Origin: Deltaproteobacteria bacterium
Lineage (GTDB): Bacteria; Desulfobacterota; SM23-61
Direction: 5' to 3'
Length of the DNA stretch: 53,654 nt
Assembly (NCBI GenBank): GCA_016875165.1
Contig: VGSF01000023.1
Location: 1 to 53,654, forward strand
Positions within the stretch are counted from its first letter, which is position 1. Each line of letters opens with the position of its first letter. The translations under genes were made by a program, and so were the position numbers. Shown piece by piece: positions 33,962 to 43,997 of this stretch. The notes under the pieces are model-generated. The model made no database searches and had not been told where the DNA came from. It saw only the letters and a program-made list of their open reading frames with translations.

Positions 33962-34251
33962 AGATGAACTCGTCAAAAGTCCGAAAGCTCCTTTTCCCGT
34001 CATTCCGGCCCCGATTTTCATCGGGATAAACTCCAGCCGGAATCCAGTTATCAATTAGCAATGATCATTGAACATTGAACATTGATAATTGACTATTGAC
34101 CATTTCATGTTCATTGCCTAAAGTGATCCAGCTTAAGGCTATACTAAAGTTGACAAAAGGAATTTCCTATACAATCCAGTTATTTAAAGATGTTATCAAA
34201 CCTCTAGACTCCGGTTTTCACCGGAGTGACGACTTTTTACGAGGCCATCAA
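33962..34251. repeat. MITE of the TCGTAAAAAGTC family, copy 4, with nested repeats
   Basis: GATGAACTCGTCAAAAGTC and GACTTTTTACGAGGCCATC ends lie 290 bp apart. Inside are CGGCCCCGATTTTCATCGGG, then an inserted block with CAATGATCATTGAACATTG and CTTAAGGCTATACTAAAG...GGAATTTCCTATACAAT (about 34048-34175). The flanking words CCAGTTAT on both sides (about 34044 and 34176) suggest the block entered the MITE and duplicated its target. Confidence 0.7.
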
Positions 34252-34272
34252 GAGAGGGTGATGAAAAAAGAA

Positions 34273-35250
34273 TTAAGCCCGATGGCAGGCGACCCAATGA
34301 TCCCTCCCGACCTGATGGAGCGGGGGGACTTCCTGCTGGCAGAGGTCTATGCCAACGGAACACCGGGGGTTAAAATTACATCCGGAAGGAAGAGCCATGG
34401 GACTGGGGGGTTCTCCCCCTAAAATAATCCTTTCTCGCGAAGCTTCCACCGCAGGATCAGGAATCGGCACGGCCGAAAGCAACGCTTTCGTGTAGGGGTG
34501 CTGGGCAAACTGGTAGAGATCATCTCGATTGGCAATCTCGACGATCTTGCCCAGATACATGACGGCTACCCTGTGGCTGATATGCCGGACGACAGAAAGG
34601 TCATGAGCGATGAACAAGTAGGTAAGGTTAAATTCTCCCTGCAGATCTTCCAACAGGTTTATGATCTGGGCCTGAATGGAGACGTCCAGGGCAGAGATCG
34701 GCTCGTCGCATACGATAAATTTAGGCCGAATGGATAAAGCCCGGGCGATTCCCAATCTTTGCCGTTGCCCCCCGCTGAATTCATGGGGATATCGCTCGGC
34801 CATGGAGGGATTCAAGCCAACAATACCTAAAAGGTCAGCTACTTTATCCTTTAATTCCCTGCCTCTCATTTTGGTGTGGACCCGTAAGGGTTCAGCCACA
34901 ATCTCTTCAGCCGTCATGCGCGGGTCGAGGGAGTCGAAGGGGTCCTGGAAAATAATTTGCATTCCCTGCCTAACGGGTCGCAGTTGATTATCACCCAGCC
35001 GGCAGAGATCTACTTTTTCAAAGAAGACCTCCCCCGAGGTAGGACGGAGCAATTGCAGGAAACATCTGCCCAGAGTCGTCTTGCCGCAGCCGCTCTCCCC
35101 GACCAGGCCAAGAGTCTCGCCCCTGCGGATGGCTAAATCCACCCCATCGACCGCCTTAATTTCGGCGATTTTTCGCTGGCGAATGATCCCTTTGGTAAGG
35201 GGAAAATACATGGCAATTTTTTTGGCTTCGATGAGGATGTCGTTTAGCAT
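34273..35250 (-). CDS. dppF: Oligopeptide/dipeptide ABC transporter ATPase, DppF/OppF type
   Basis: The product has 325 residues from ATG 35250, which lies 2 bp after the stop of the upstream gene; the longer frame to 35352 overlaps that gene. Walker A is GESGCGKTT, the signature is FSGGQRQRLGIARAL, and Walker B is FIVCDEPISALD. The C-terminal oligopeptide-transport extension (CNFNPRCSVG) is present. It powers uptake with DppD. Last gene of the five-gene operon. Confidence 0.95.
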   Translation of the reverse strand: MLNDILIEAKKIAMYFPLTKGIIRQRKIAEIKAVDGVDLAIRRGETLGLVGESGCGKTTLGRCFLQLLRPTSGEVFFEKVDLCRLGDNQLRPVRQGMQIIFQDPFDSLDPRMTAEEIVAEPLRVHTKMRGRELKDKVADLLGIVGLNPSMAERYPHEFSGGQRQRLGIARALSIRPKFIVCDEPISALDVSIQAQIINLLEDLQGEFNLTYLFIAHDLSVVRHISHRVAVMYLGKIVEIANRDDLYQFAQHPYTKALLSAVPIPDPAVEASRERIILGGEPPSPMALPSGCNFNPRCSVGIDLCQQEVPPLHQVGRDHWVACHRA

Positions 35251-35252
35251 TT

Positions 35253-36227
35253 CTATGATCCGAGGTCTTTTAAGCAGGCAGCCAGGTGTCCTGCTCCCAC
35301 GATTCTTAGTTCCGGTCTCTCCATTGAACATTGCTGCATACGGTGGGAACATCGCGGAAAAAACGAACAGCCGGGGGGCAGACGAATGAGGTCTGGAGGC
35401 TGCCCATCGATGGGCACCAGGCGCCCCACACGCGGCTTATCGAGCCTGGGTACGGAGGCCAATAACCCAACCGTATAAGGATGCCGGGGATGCTCATATA
35501 CTTCGGTCGCTGGGCCAGATTCAATAATTCTTCCGGCATACATGACAGCCATACGGTTGACATGCCGGGCTACCACTCCTAAATTATGGGTGATCAGGAT
35601 GACCGCCGTCCCCAGCCTGGAGGTCAGGTCCTTGATGGTCTCCAGGAGCTGGGCCTGAATGGTCACATCCACGGCAGTTGTGGGTTCATCGGCAATGAGC
35701 AGCTTGGGGCTACAGCTCAGGGCCATGGCAATCATCACCCTCTGGCGCATCCCGCCGCTGAATTGGTGCGGGTAATCATCGATCCGCCTTTCAGGATCCG
35801 GAATGCCTACCATCCGTAACAGCCTTAAAACTTCATCCCGCGTTTCCTTCTTGTTCAGGCCGCGATGAATTTCCAGGGCTTCTCCGATCTGCAGGCCTAT
35901 GGTCAGAACCGGATTGAGCGAGGTCATGGGTTCCTGAAAAATCATGGCGATCCGGTTCCCCCGGACGTCCCGAATCTCCTCTTCGGAGATATTAAGGAGA
36001 TCTTTTCCTTCAAACACAACTTTTCCCCCGGTGATTTTTCCAGGGGGATAAGGAATCAAGCGCAGGATGGAGAGGGCGCTCACGCTCTTGCCGCAACCGC
36101 TTTCCCCTACTAATCCCATGGTTTCGCCTTCCTGAAGATCGTAGGAGATTCCGTCAACCGCTTTGACCATGCCGGCGTCGGTGTAAAAACAGGTTTTCAG
36201 GTCTTCTACCCGGAGCAAAGAATTCAT
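35253..36227 (-). CDS. dppD: Oligopeptide/dipeptide ABC transporter ATPase, DppD/OppD type
   Basis: The product has 324 residues. Walker [10 protein letters not shown], signature [15 protein letters not shown], Walker [13 protein letters not shown], and the C-terminal cysteine-containing block ([12 protein letters not shown]) of the family. Directly abuts dppC upstream and dppF downstream. Confidence 0.95.
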   Translation of the reverse strand: MNSLLRVEDLKTCFYTDAGMVKAVDGISYDLQEGETMGLVGESGCGKSVSALSILRLIPYPPGKITGGKVVFEGKDLLNISEEEIRDVRGNRIAMIFQEPMTSLNPVLTIGLQIGEALEIHRGLNKKETRDEVLRLLRMVGIPDPERRIDDYPHQFSGGMRQRVMIAMALSCSPKLLIADEPTTAVDVTIQAQLLETIKDLTSRLGTAVILITHNLGVVARHVNRMAVMYAGRIIESGPATEVYEHPRHPYTVGLLASVPRLDKPRVGRLVPIDGQPPDLIRLPPGCSFFPRCSHRMQQCSMERPELRIVGAGHLAACLKDLGS

Positions 36228-37103
36228 CTATGTCTTCAACCTCGGATCTAAGGCGTCCCGCAAACCGTCTCCTAGAAGATTAAACCCCAGCACGGTGATG
36301 AAGATCATCAATCCGGGAAAGGTGGCTACATGGTAGGCCACCCGGATATAAAGCCTGCCGCCGTTAAGCATGGCCCCCCACTCAGGGGTAGGCGGGTTGA
36401 TCCCCAATCCCAAAAACCCCAGTCCGGCGGCCCAGAGGATCGCCGTGGCCATATGCAGGGTTGATTGAACAATGATCGGAGAAAGGCTGTTGGGGAGTAA
36501 ATGGCGGAGGATGATCTTAAAATTGCTGGCCCCGATCGACCGCGAGGCCTCCACAAACTGCCTTGATTTGATAGCCAGTACCGAGCTTCTGGCCAGCCGG
36601 GCATATATGGGAATAGTGGAAATCCCTACGGCGATCATTACATTGGCCAGCCCCACCCCCAGCATGGCGATAAGCGTTAGAGCCAGCAGGATTCCCGGAA
36701 AGGCCAGCATGGTGTCAACAAAGCGCTGGATGATAAAGTCGACTTTTCCCCCGTAATAGGCCGATATAATCCCCAGAGGAGCGCCCAACAGCACACCAAT
36801 GGAGATCACCATTGTCCCTATAAGTAAAGAAATACGGGCTCCGTAGATGACCCGGCTTAGAATACACCGACCCAATTCATCCCTCCCCAAAGGGTAATCC
36901 CAGGAGGGTTTGGCTAACATATGTCCCAGACTGTGCTCGAGGGGATCATAAGGGGCAAGAAAAGGGGCAAAAATAGCGGAGACGAGAAAGATCAAGACGA
37001 TAACCAGGCCAATCATCGCGGTAATCCGTTTGGAGAGCCGATTAAATACTTCGCGGGTCTGACTCCACTTTGGTTTTTCGGCTTTATCAATAATCTCTTC
37101 CAT
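36228..37103 (-). CDS. dppC: Oligopeptide/dipeptide ABC transporter permease, DppC type
   Basis: The product has 291 residues from ATG 37103, chosen because TAGGAGATCC precedes it and it starts just after dppB ends (37111); the 37136 start would overlap dppB. About six membrane segments, with the EAA-type loop EASRSIGASNFKIILRHLLP contacting the ATPases. Stop abuts the dppD start. Confidence 0.93.
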   Translation of the reverse strand: MEEIIDKAEKPKWSQTREVFNRLSKRITAMIGLVIVLIFLVSAIFAPFLAPYDPLEHSLGHMLAKPSWDYPLGRDELGRCILSRVIYGARISLLIGTMVISIGVLLGAPLGIISAYYGGKVDFIIQRFVDTMLAFPGILLALTLIAMLGVGLANVMIAVGISTIPIYARLARSSVLAIKSRQFVEASRSIGASNFKIILRHLLPNSLSPIIVQSTLHMATAILWAAGLGFLGLGINPPTPEWGAMLNGGRLYIRVAYHVATFPGLMIFITVLGFNLLGDGLRDALDPRLKT

Positions 37104-37110
37104 GGATCTC

Positions 37111-38034
37111 CTATTGATAACGGATGCGGGGATCAAGGTAGGCGTATAGAATATCTACGACCAAGTTGACGAAAATGAACATGGTGGCCACAAGCAATAC
37201 CACACCTTGTACCACGGGATAATCACGGGCTAAAATAGCTTCCACCAGGAGCCGGCCCACTCCCGGCCAGGCAAAGACAATTTCGGTGAGCACTGCTCCC
37301 CCTAACAGTGTGCCGGTCTGGAGTCCAATGACCGTAACGACCGGAATGAGGGCGTTTTTCAGGGCATGGCGCGATATCACCAGCTTTTCCTTTAACCCTT
37401 TTGCCCTGGCCGTGCGGATGTAGTCCAGACGGATCACTTCCAGCATACTGGAGCGGGTCATGCGGGCAATGATAGCCATGGAATTCGCCCCCAGGGTAAT
37501 GGCCGGCAGAATCAAGTGTTTGAAACTTTCCGCTCCCACCGCCGGCAGCCAGCCCAGGTGGATTGAAAAAAGGAGCATGAGCATCAATCCCAGCCAGAAA
37601 ACTGGCATGGACAGTCCAAAGAGGGCCACGAGCATGCTCAGATAATCGAATTTGGAATTCTGTTTTACCCCCGCGATAATCCCGGTCAATACTCCCAACA
37701 CCGTGGCGATCAGAATACTTGCCAGGGCCAGCAGGAGGGTATTGGGAAGCCGGGCCATAATCTCCCTGGTTACAGGAAGAGAAGTGCGGGTAGATGTTCC
37801 CAGATCGCCCCGGAAAAGGTTGCCGATAAAGATGAAGTATTGCGTAACCGGATGCCTGTCCAGTCCAAGCTGGGTGCGGATCTGTTCCACCTGATCTTTG
37901 GTGGCATGGGGGCCAGCCATGACCATGGACGGGTCCCCCGGAATAATGCGCACCATGATGAAAATAATCAGGGAGACTCCCAAAAGAACAGGGAGCATGA
38001 TCAACAGCCGGCGTATGATGTACTGTCCAGTCAT
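37111..38034 (-). CDS. dppB: Oligopeptide/dipeptide ABC transporter permease, DppB type
   Basis: The product has 307 residues from ATG 38034 (MTGQYIIRRLLIMLPVLLG, the usual family start); 38064 would add ten residues. Six membrane segments; the loop DYIRTARAKGLKEKLVISRH is the ATPase-contact motif. It forms the channel with DppC. Confidence 0.93.
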   Translation of the reverse strand: MTGQYIIRRLLIMLPVLLGVSLIIFIMVRIIPGDPSMVMAGPHATKDQVEQIRTQLGLDRHPVTQYFIFIGNLFRGDLGTSTRTSLPVTREIMARLPNTLLLALASILIATVLGVLTGIIAGVKQNSKFDYLSMLVALFGLSMPVFWLGLMLMLLFSIHLGWLPAVGAESFKHLILPAITLGANSMAIIARMTRSSMLEVIRLDYIRTARAKGLKEKLVISRHALKNALIPVVTVIGLQTGTLLGGAVLTEIVFAWPGVGRLLVEAILARDYPVVQGVVLLVATMFIFVNLVVDILYAYLDPRIRYQ

Positions 38035-38093
38035 AAATATCAAAAAAAGGGGGCCAGGAGTCAAGGGTTCCCCTTGAATCCTGGCGCCTGGGT

Positions 38094-39704
38094 TTACTCG
38101 ATCGAGGCTCCTTTGGAAAGGATCCTTTCGGTTGGGTGCACAACCAGGCCTTTCACCTTGGCATTGACCCCGGTGATCTGGACTTCACTGTGCAGAAATA
38201 GCCATGGGGCATCGTCCATGATGATTTCCATTGCTTCTTTGTAAAGTTTTTTCCGCTGCTCCGGATTGGCTGTCTTTCTTCCACCTTCCAGCAGTTGATC
38301 AGCCTTCTCATTTTTATAGAAGGAAGCGGCCATTCCTTTTTTGGGCCACTCCCCGGAATGGAAGAGGGAGAAAAGGCCATAATCCGCGTCACCCGTCACC
38401 GTCCCCCATCCCAATACATACAATTTATGTTCCACAGCCTCTTTATCCCGCAGGATAAACGGAAGGTAAGTTGCCCAATCCATCATCTTGATCTCGGCTT
38501 TGACGCCCACTTTCAGGAGGTCGGCGGCCACCGCCGTAGCCACAGAGGCATCCATATAATAGCGGCCCACAGCCGGATGGAGAGTGGTCTCGAATCCTTT
38601 GGGGAAACCTGCTTCAGCCAGCAGGGTTTTGGCTTTTTCCACATTGTATTCGTAAGACATCGTAGGACTGTAGCCAAAGACGCCCGGACTGATCGGGGCA
38701 TCGGACACCCGTCCTACTCCTCCCAGAATGTGTTTCACAATGGCCGCCTTGTTCACCGCATAATTCAAGGCCTGTCTTACCCTTTTATCCGTGAAAGGCT
38801 CCTTCAATACATTAAAGCCCATGTAGATGGTCCGGACGCTCGGGGTTTCCACTACGGTAAGTTTACGATTGGCCTTGAGTCTAGGAATGTCGAAAGGGGG
38901 AATACGAACGGCGGCATGGACTTCTCCGGTTTCCAAAGCCACCACGCGGGAGGCGTCATCCGGAATCACCCGGAAAGTCAATTCAGTAAGGGTCGGCTTT
39001 TTCCCCCAATAAGCATCGTTGCGCGCCATGACCAGTTTATTTCCCGGCACCCATTCCTTAAATGTAAAAGGCCCGGTTCCCACCGGCTGGGGCACCGGTT
39101 TCTCCCATGATTTTTTCAGAGCGGCGGGGCTCTGTATGCCATTGGTGCTGTGGGTCAGATTACTCACCATTGGGGCAAAGGGCGCCTTGGTCTTAAATTT
39201 TACCGTATATTCATCAACGACCGTCACCGAAGCGACCTGGGCAACCAAAAAGCCAAACTTGGTTGCGGCCTTGGGGTCGAGCCGGCGGTCGAAATTGACC
39301 TTCACCGCCTCAGCGTTTAAAGGTTCTCCGTCATGAAACTTGATTCCCTTTTTAATTTTTATGGTAAATTCCATGGCATCTGCCGAGACTTCCCATTTTT
39401 CCGCCAGTTTGGGGACTATTTCACCTTGCGGGGTGAGTTCCAGAAGGGGTTCTACCATATGTTCCATTATGGAAGCTGTGGGAGAATCGATCACATGATG
39501 GGCATCCATGGTTAAGGCATCCGTCCCCTGGGCGATGATCAGTTTTTGGGGAACCGCCGGAGTTTTAGGTTTGGGCTTGGCCTCCGCTGGCTTTTTCTGC
39601 GCCTGGGCCCATGAACTCTCTACCGAGGCCATGGTGAAACAAAAGAACCCAAAGAGAAGTAAAACAGAGAACAATAAGAACTTGCCATTTTGAAATTTCT
39701 TCAT
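38094..39704 (-). CDS. dppA: Extracellular solute-binding protein, family 5 (DppA/OppA type)
   Basis: The product has 536 residues with a signal peptide (hydrophobic core FLLFSVLLLFGFFCFTM, cleavage near SSWAQ). SBP_bac_5 features: LIIAQGTDALTMDAHHV, GLTPQGEIVPKLAEKW-like repeat region, GTGPFTFKEWVPG and RVRQALNYAVNKAAI. It captures the ligand (peptide, nickel chelate or other) for the permeases. First gene of the operon. No lipobox is seen. Confidence 0.93.
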   Translation of the reverse strand: MKKFQNGKFLLFSVLLLFGFFCFTMASVESSWAQAQKKPAEAKPKPKTPAVPQKLIIAQGTDALTMDAHHVIDSPTASIMEHMVEPLLELTPQGEIVPKLAEKWEVSADAMEFTIKIKKGIKFHDGEPLNAEAVKVNFDRRLDPKAATKFGFLVAQVASVTVVDEYTVKFKTKAPFAPMVSNLTHSTNGIQSPAALKKSWEKPVPQPVGTGPFTFKEWVPGNKLVMARNDAYWGKKPTLTELTFRVIPDDASRVVALETGEVHAAVRIPPFDIPRLKANRKLTVVETPSVRTIYMGFNVLKEPFTDKRVRQALNYAVNKAAIVKHILGGVGRVSDAPISPGVFGYSPTMSYEYNVEKAKTLLAEAGFPKGFETTLHPAVGRYYMDASVATAVAADLLKVGVKAEIKMMDWATYLPFILRDKEAVEHKLYVLGWGTVTGDADYGLFSLFHSGEWPKKGMAASFYKNEKADQLLEGGRKTANPEQRKKLYKEAMEIIMDDAPWLFLHSEVQITGVNAKVKGLVVHPTERILSKGASIE

Positions 39705-40151
39705 ACACCTACCTCCTTCCTTTTTTTTGACCAGTTTTTACCAGTCCGCGCCTTATGGGTCAAGGTGTTAAATTTAAATTTACCGGACTTAGAATCTGAA
39801 GTCAAGAATCTAAATCGCCAGAATGTAACCCTTCGGTTATGGGAAATTTTAAACCCCTGTCTACAGTTTTGATCCATAAGACCGGATGTTCTGGCAAATC
39901 TCAAAACCCTGTCGTTCAATCGTCATTCCGGGCCAACGAAGCGAGACCCGGAATCCTGTTTTTTCAGGCTGCCCTTAATTCCCGCTACAGTTTACCCTCT
40001 CGAAAGCGAGGGCAGGCATGACAGTGTTTAGGCCTCTTGCAAGCGCTGGAATAAAATGAAATTTGTTTGGTGAGTTGAACATTTGGATTTGGACTGTGTT
40101 TCGGATTTCGATATTTGGGTTTCGAATTTGTTTTATTCCGGCTATGCCGGC
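39705..40151. other. Intergenic stretch upstream of the dpp operon
   Basis: It should contain the dpp promoter, but no clear -35/-10 pair stands out. CGTCATTCCGGGCCAACGAAG (about 39920) and GGCCTCTTGCAA (about 40029) are MITE-like pieces. No gene seen. Confidence 0.45.
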
Positions 40152-41336
40152 TTAGGATTCCGGGAAAGGTTTGGAACGACCAGCCTGATCATGGGGTGGG
40201 TAGGGGATAAAGAAAAATACCAGGAAGGCCAAAAGGGGCAAGATAAAGGTTATTTGCAGGGCGAAAGGGATGCCAAAATGATCCGCCACCCAGCCCAGGA
40301 GCGTCGTCCCGATCCCTCCGATGCCCATAGCCAAACCCAGGATCAAACCGGAAGCCATGCCTACATTTTGGGGCATGAAACTCTGGCCCATGGCCATGGT
40401 AACGGAATTGGAAGAGATGATAAGTAAGCCAGCGACCGCAAAAAAGACCAGGGAAAGCATGCCGGAGGTGAAAAGGAAAAGATAAAGAAAAACCGGAGTC
40501 AACCCCAGGCTGACAAGAACGGTCCTCTTATAGCCAAACCGGTCGGCCAGAGGCCCTCCGGCCACGACGCCAATAGTTCCAAAAAGGAGGAAAACTGAAA
40601 GATACTTCCCGGCGACCAAAGGATCGTGGTTTAAAACCGTAATGAAATAGAAAGGAATAAAGGTCAAAAGGCTGAGTCGCGTTGCCGAACGGAGGACTAC
40701 GGCCAGTAAAAGCAAAGTCATGGGAAGCAAATTTTGAGCTGAAGGCCCCGATCTTGCTAAATGCGTTGCCTTGATTGCCGGAGGGCTCACTTTAATCTTC
40801 CATTGCGTTGTGAACAGGAAAACCCCCAGCATGATGATTCCCGGAAGAACAAAGCAGAGCGAACCTTTCAGGCCAAAATGAGTGAAAAATAAAGTAGCCA
40901 AAATTGGTCCCACAGCAAATCCCAAGTTTCCCCCGAAATGAAAAAGCGATATCGCGGTGGCTTTCTTCTGCCCGCCTAAGAAGTTTACAGTCTTGAACCC
41001 CTCGGGATGGTAGATAGCCTGGCCGATACCGCTTAAGGAGGCGAAGAGTAAAATCCAGGCGTAAGATGGGCCAAGGCCCAAAAGGCCCAACCCCAACGAG
41101 GCCAGGAAAGGACCGATAGGCAGGAGCCACCTAACTGACCAGCGGTCGGATAAGTAACCAAAGATGGGCTGGATGACCGAAGAGGTAATGTTGAAAATCA
41201 GGATTATGGAGGCGGTCTTGGTGTAGGAGAGGGCGAGTGCTTCTTTAATGAAGGGCAGAAAGGCCGGGAGGGCGCCAGTATTGATGTCCGTGACAAAATG
41301 CCCAGCGGTCAAAAGAATAAGGATTTTGAGATTCAT
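40152..41336 (-). CDS. MFS transporter, fosmidomycin-resistance (Fsr)-like
   Basis: The product has 394 residues with about twelve membrane segments. The start MNLKILILLTAGHFVTDINTG and HFGGNLGFAVGPI are typical of the Fsr group, as are the inter-segment loop GYLSDRWSVRW and GPLADRFGYKRT. Probably a drug or metabolite exporter. Alone on the minus strand; substrate unknown. Confidence 0.88.
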   Translation of the reverse strand: MNLKILILLTAGHFVTDINTGALPAFLPFIKEALALSYTKTASIILIFNITSSVIQPIFGYLSDRWSVRWLLPIGPFLASLGLGLLGLGPSYAWILLFASLSGIGQAIYHPEGFKTVNFLGGQKKATAISLFHFGGNLGFAVGPILATLFFTHFGLKGSLCFVLPGIIMLGVFLFTTQWKIKVSPPAIKATHLARSGPSAQNLLPMTLLLLAVVLRSATRLSLLTFIPFYFITVLNHDPLVAGKYLSVFLLFGTIGVVAGGPLADRFGYKRTVLVSLGLTPVFLYLFLFTSGMLSLVFFAVAGLLIISSNSVTMAMGQSFMPQNVGMASGLILGLAMGIGGIGTTLLGWVADHFGIPFALQITFILPLLAFLVFFFIPYPPHDQAGRSKPFPES

Positions 41337-41486
41337 TACAAAATACTAACCCTTCTCCTCCCCGAAAAGTCAAGATAAAAATTCCCCTCCGCCTTTCACT
41401 TTGAACCTAGCGCCTTACACCTTTACCGATATGCGTTAGGCGCTTTGCCCTTTGAGTTTTTTTCTTTACGCCTTCCGCCTTGCGAC

Positions 41487-42245
41487 TTACGGCTTTTCTC
41501 CTTTATTAATTCGTTCCTGCACTTTCTCCCAGCTTTTAGTAATCAAAAAACTCTCGTCCTGGTTTTCCAGGAGGGTAAGGAATAATTTTGGGGGCATGGC
41601 TAAAGTCAAGGTATCCGGCTCGACGAAGGGGCGGGCAGAGACGTCAAACATTCCCAGGATAGCCTGGGGTTTTTCTTTTTCTCCCTCTTTCAAGGGATGG
41701 GTGAGGATCGAGCCGCAACCGGAACTGAAAGGAAGATGAACGGCATCGCCTCGCTCGGAAGCATAACCCGTAAGAACCACTAACCCGGAGAGCATGTCCG
41801 GAGAAGCGAAAAAAATGATGACCTCTGGTTCTTCCGCAGCGACCAGTTTGTTAAGGGGCTTAAAAATAGCATATTTAGCCGGCGCTTTCCGCGGCTTAGT
41901 AGAGGCAAAATAATCTCTGGCGATCTCCGGAGTCTTAATGTACCGCTCCCCCTCCATCTCACCGGGTATGCCGCAAGAGAGGAAATATTCAATCTTGGGC
42001 ATAGGTGTAGGGCGAAACCCCATGTAGTAGGCTCCCCCCGGGCAGCCCGTGTGTTTTTCGTCAAAATAGACTGTTTCCCCATGATGACGCGCCCGTTTGA
42101 GGAGAGCCAAAATACACTCCCGTCCCAATTCCTTGGGTCGGATACCATGTGCAGGTTCCTCATCGCTGTAAAACACGGCCAACGGATGCTCCTTAAGACC
42201 CAGCCGATCATAAAATTTTTCATATTCTTTCACATCCACTTTCAT
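41487..42245 (-). CDS. DUF169 family protein
   Basis: The product has 252 residues. Conserved cysteines lie in HTGCPGGAYYMGF (about 61-73), FLSCGIPG and FSSGCGSILTHP, a pattern seen in DUF169 proteins of anaerobes and methanogens. The cysteines suggest metal or cofactor binding, but no reaction is established. AGGAGGGAAC precedes the ATG. Confidence 0.85.
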   Translation of the reverse strand: MKVDVKEYEKFYDRLGLKEHPLAVFYSDEEPAHGIRPKELGRECILALLKRARHHGETVYFDEKHTGCPGGAYYMGFRPTPMPKIEYFLSCGIPGEMEGERYIKTPEIARDYFASTKPRKAPAKYAIFKPLNKLVAAEEPEVIIFFASPDMLSGLVVLTGYASERGDAVHLPFSSGCGSILTHPLKEGEKEKPQAILGMFDVSARPFVEPDTLTLAMPPKLFLTLLENQDESFLITKSWEKVQERINKGEKP

Positions 42246-42260
42246 CTTGTTCCCTCCTGA

Positions 42261-42440
42261 TTGATGGCCTCGTAAAAAGTCGTCACTCCGGCCTGCCTGT
42301 GCCTGGCAGACAGGTGAAAACCAGAGTCCAGAGGTTTGATAATTCCTTGAAATAACTGCATTCCGGCTGGAGTTTATCCCGATGAAAATCGGGGCCGGAA
42401 TGACGGGGAAAGGGGCTTTTGGACTTTTTACGAGTTCATC
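42261..42440. repeat. MITE of the TCGTAAAAAGTC family, copy 5
   Basis: TTGATGGCCTCGTAAAAAGTC-like and GACTTTTTACGAGTTCATC ends. The interior shares CTGGAGTTTATCCCGATGAA with copy 3 and carries CTGCCTGTGCCTGGCAGACAG. Confidence 0.8.
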
Positions 42441-42511
42441 TAATTTGTGTTTAAAATTTTTTTAAACAGTTTAGCGATTTGAAAAAATGGTATAAAAGCC
42501 TTTGTTGAGGG

Positions 42512-42671
42512 CCGGGGGTTAGAGCGGAACGCGCCGGAAGCATCGGTTGGGTTTCCGCTTGGCCACGAAGACAAAAGATCTTTTCCTCCGGAGGAGGCGG
42601 GGGTTCTTGCCCGCCCCATATGCGGAGAAATCAGCGCCTTATGATTCCAAGCGGTCCGCTCTGGCCCCCGG
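42512..42671 (+). ncRNA. Structured repeat copy D (candidate ncRNA) inside an inverted-repeat element
   Basis: Almost identical to copies B and C. Outer stem 42512-42532 with 42651-42671 retains pairing apart from wobbles and one mismatch. The element (about 42472-42728) has partly decayed ends (ACAGTTTAG and CTAAAGAGTTT). Confidence 0.55.
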
Positions 42672-42764
42672 TCCTTGGAATCCCTTGGCCCTTACAACAC
42701 ACCTTTTTTCAAAGAGCTAAAGAGTTTCAAATTTTTTTTTCACTTGAACCCTTGCACCCTTCAT

Positions 42765-43865
42765 TCAAACCCCAAAAGAAACCCCGATGGAACGAGCTGT
42801 CATGACCAAATCGCCGTTCGGCAAGACTTTTCTCTGATCGCCCTGCACCTTTTTCAAGTCTATATCTTCAATCTTCAGTCCGCGCAGGCACACCATCTTG
42901 CCAAATCTTCCTTGCATCACCAGGTCTACGGCTTTGGACCCTAAGCGGGTGGCTAAAACGCGGTCGAATACCGTCGGAGACCCTCCACGCTGGATATGTC
43001 CCAGGACCGTAACCCGGGTTTCCAGGCCCGTCTTCTTCTCGATCTCATTCCCCACCCTGTAGCCGATTCCTCCTAACCGCACAGGATCAGTGCTGTCCTC
43101 CACCAGCTTATGAACCACGATTTCTCCTTTTTTCGGCGCGGCCCCCTCGGCCACGACCACGATGCTGGATCGCCTTCCATAACGATGCCGTTCCCTCACG
43201 ACCTCGCAAACTTTCTCTATATCGTAGGGAATTTCCGGGATGAGAATGACATCCCCACCGCCAGCCAGGCCGGCTTCCAGGGCAATCCATCCCGCATACC
43301 TGCCCATGACTTCCACCACCATGACCCGGTGATGGGAAGCAGCCGTTGTTTGAATCTTATCGATCGCTTCCATAGCAGTCTGCAAGGCCGTGTCAAATCC
43401 AAAGGTGACATCCGTACCCCACAGGTCATTATCGATGGTTTTGGGAATGCCGACAACAGGGACGCCTTTTTGAAAAAACTGGTGGGCGATTGTCAGCGAT
43501 CCATCCCCCCCTACCGCGATCAGGGCGTCCACCTTATTGCGCTTGAGGTTCCTTATGGCCTGGTCGGAGACATCCCGGAAAATTTTTTTCCCCCGGACAA
43601 TGGTCGGGAAGCGAAAAGGGTTATCCCGGTTGGAGGTCCCCAGAATCGTCCCCCCTTGATGCAGTATTCCGGAGGCATCCAAGGCTTCAAGCTTTCGGGT
43701 CATATTTTTGATCATGCCCAAATACCCTTCCAGGAAGCCCATGACTTCTAGCCCATATTTGAAAATGGCGGTCTTCACCACTGCCCGGATCACGGCGTTC
43801 AGCCCCGGGCAATCGCCACCGCCCGTTAGTATCCCGATTCTTTTGATTGCATCTTTTGCTTTCAT
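42765..43865 (-). CDS. pfkA: 6-phosphofructokinase
   Basis: The product has 366 residues from ATG 43865, preceded by GGGGGTGG; the longer frame to 43925 runs into a repeat. Motifs are LTGGGDCPGLNAVIRA, AVGGDGSLTIA and GIPKTIDNDLWGTDVTFGFDTA. The GGDGS glycine is the ATP-type residue, while Lys in PKTIDND is the PPi-type residue. This mixed pair is typical of the group III (Amycolatopsis/Streptomyces-like) enzymes, so the phosphoryl donor cannot be read from sequence. Catalyses fructose-6-phosphate phosphorylation in glycolysis. Confidence 0.92.
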   Translation of the reverse strand: MKAKDAIKRIGILTGGGDCPGLNAVIRAVVKTAIFKYGLEVMGFLEGYLGMIKNMTRKLEALDASGILHQGGTILGTSNRDNPFRFPTIVRGKKIFRDVSDQAIRNLKRNKVDALIAVGGDGSLTIAHQFFQKGVPVVGIPKTIDNDLWGTDVTFGFDTALQTAMEAIDKIQTTAASHHRVMVVEVMGRYAGWIALEAGLAGGGDVILIPEIPYDIEKVCEVVRERHRYGRRSSIVVVAEGAAPKKGEIVVHKLVEDSTDPVRLGGIGYRVGNEIEKKTGLETRVTVLGHIQRGGSPTVFDRVLATRLGSKAVDLVMQGRFGKMVCLRGLKIEDIDLKKVQGDQRKVLPNGDLVMTARSIGVSFGV

Positions 43866-43896
43866 CGCCACCCCCTGAATATTTTTAAAAAATCCA

Positions 43897-43997
43897 TAAC
43901 AATTTAGCGTTTTGATCCGCCTCAAGCGGACCAGAAATCCCTCCTGACCTCCCCTGCCTGCCGCAGGCAGGCTTTTGCAAAGGGAGGAGGTTTTTTT
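43897..43997. repeat. Truncated GTAACAATTTAG-type element
   Basis: TAACAATTTAGCGTTTTGATCC matches the left half of the element at 22524-22699, followed by a CCTGCCTGCCGCAGGCAGG palindrome and GCAAAGGGAGGAGG. The right inverted end is missing. It abuts an acyl-CoA dehydrogenase remnant. Confidence 0.65.
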
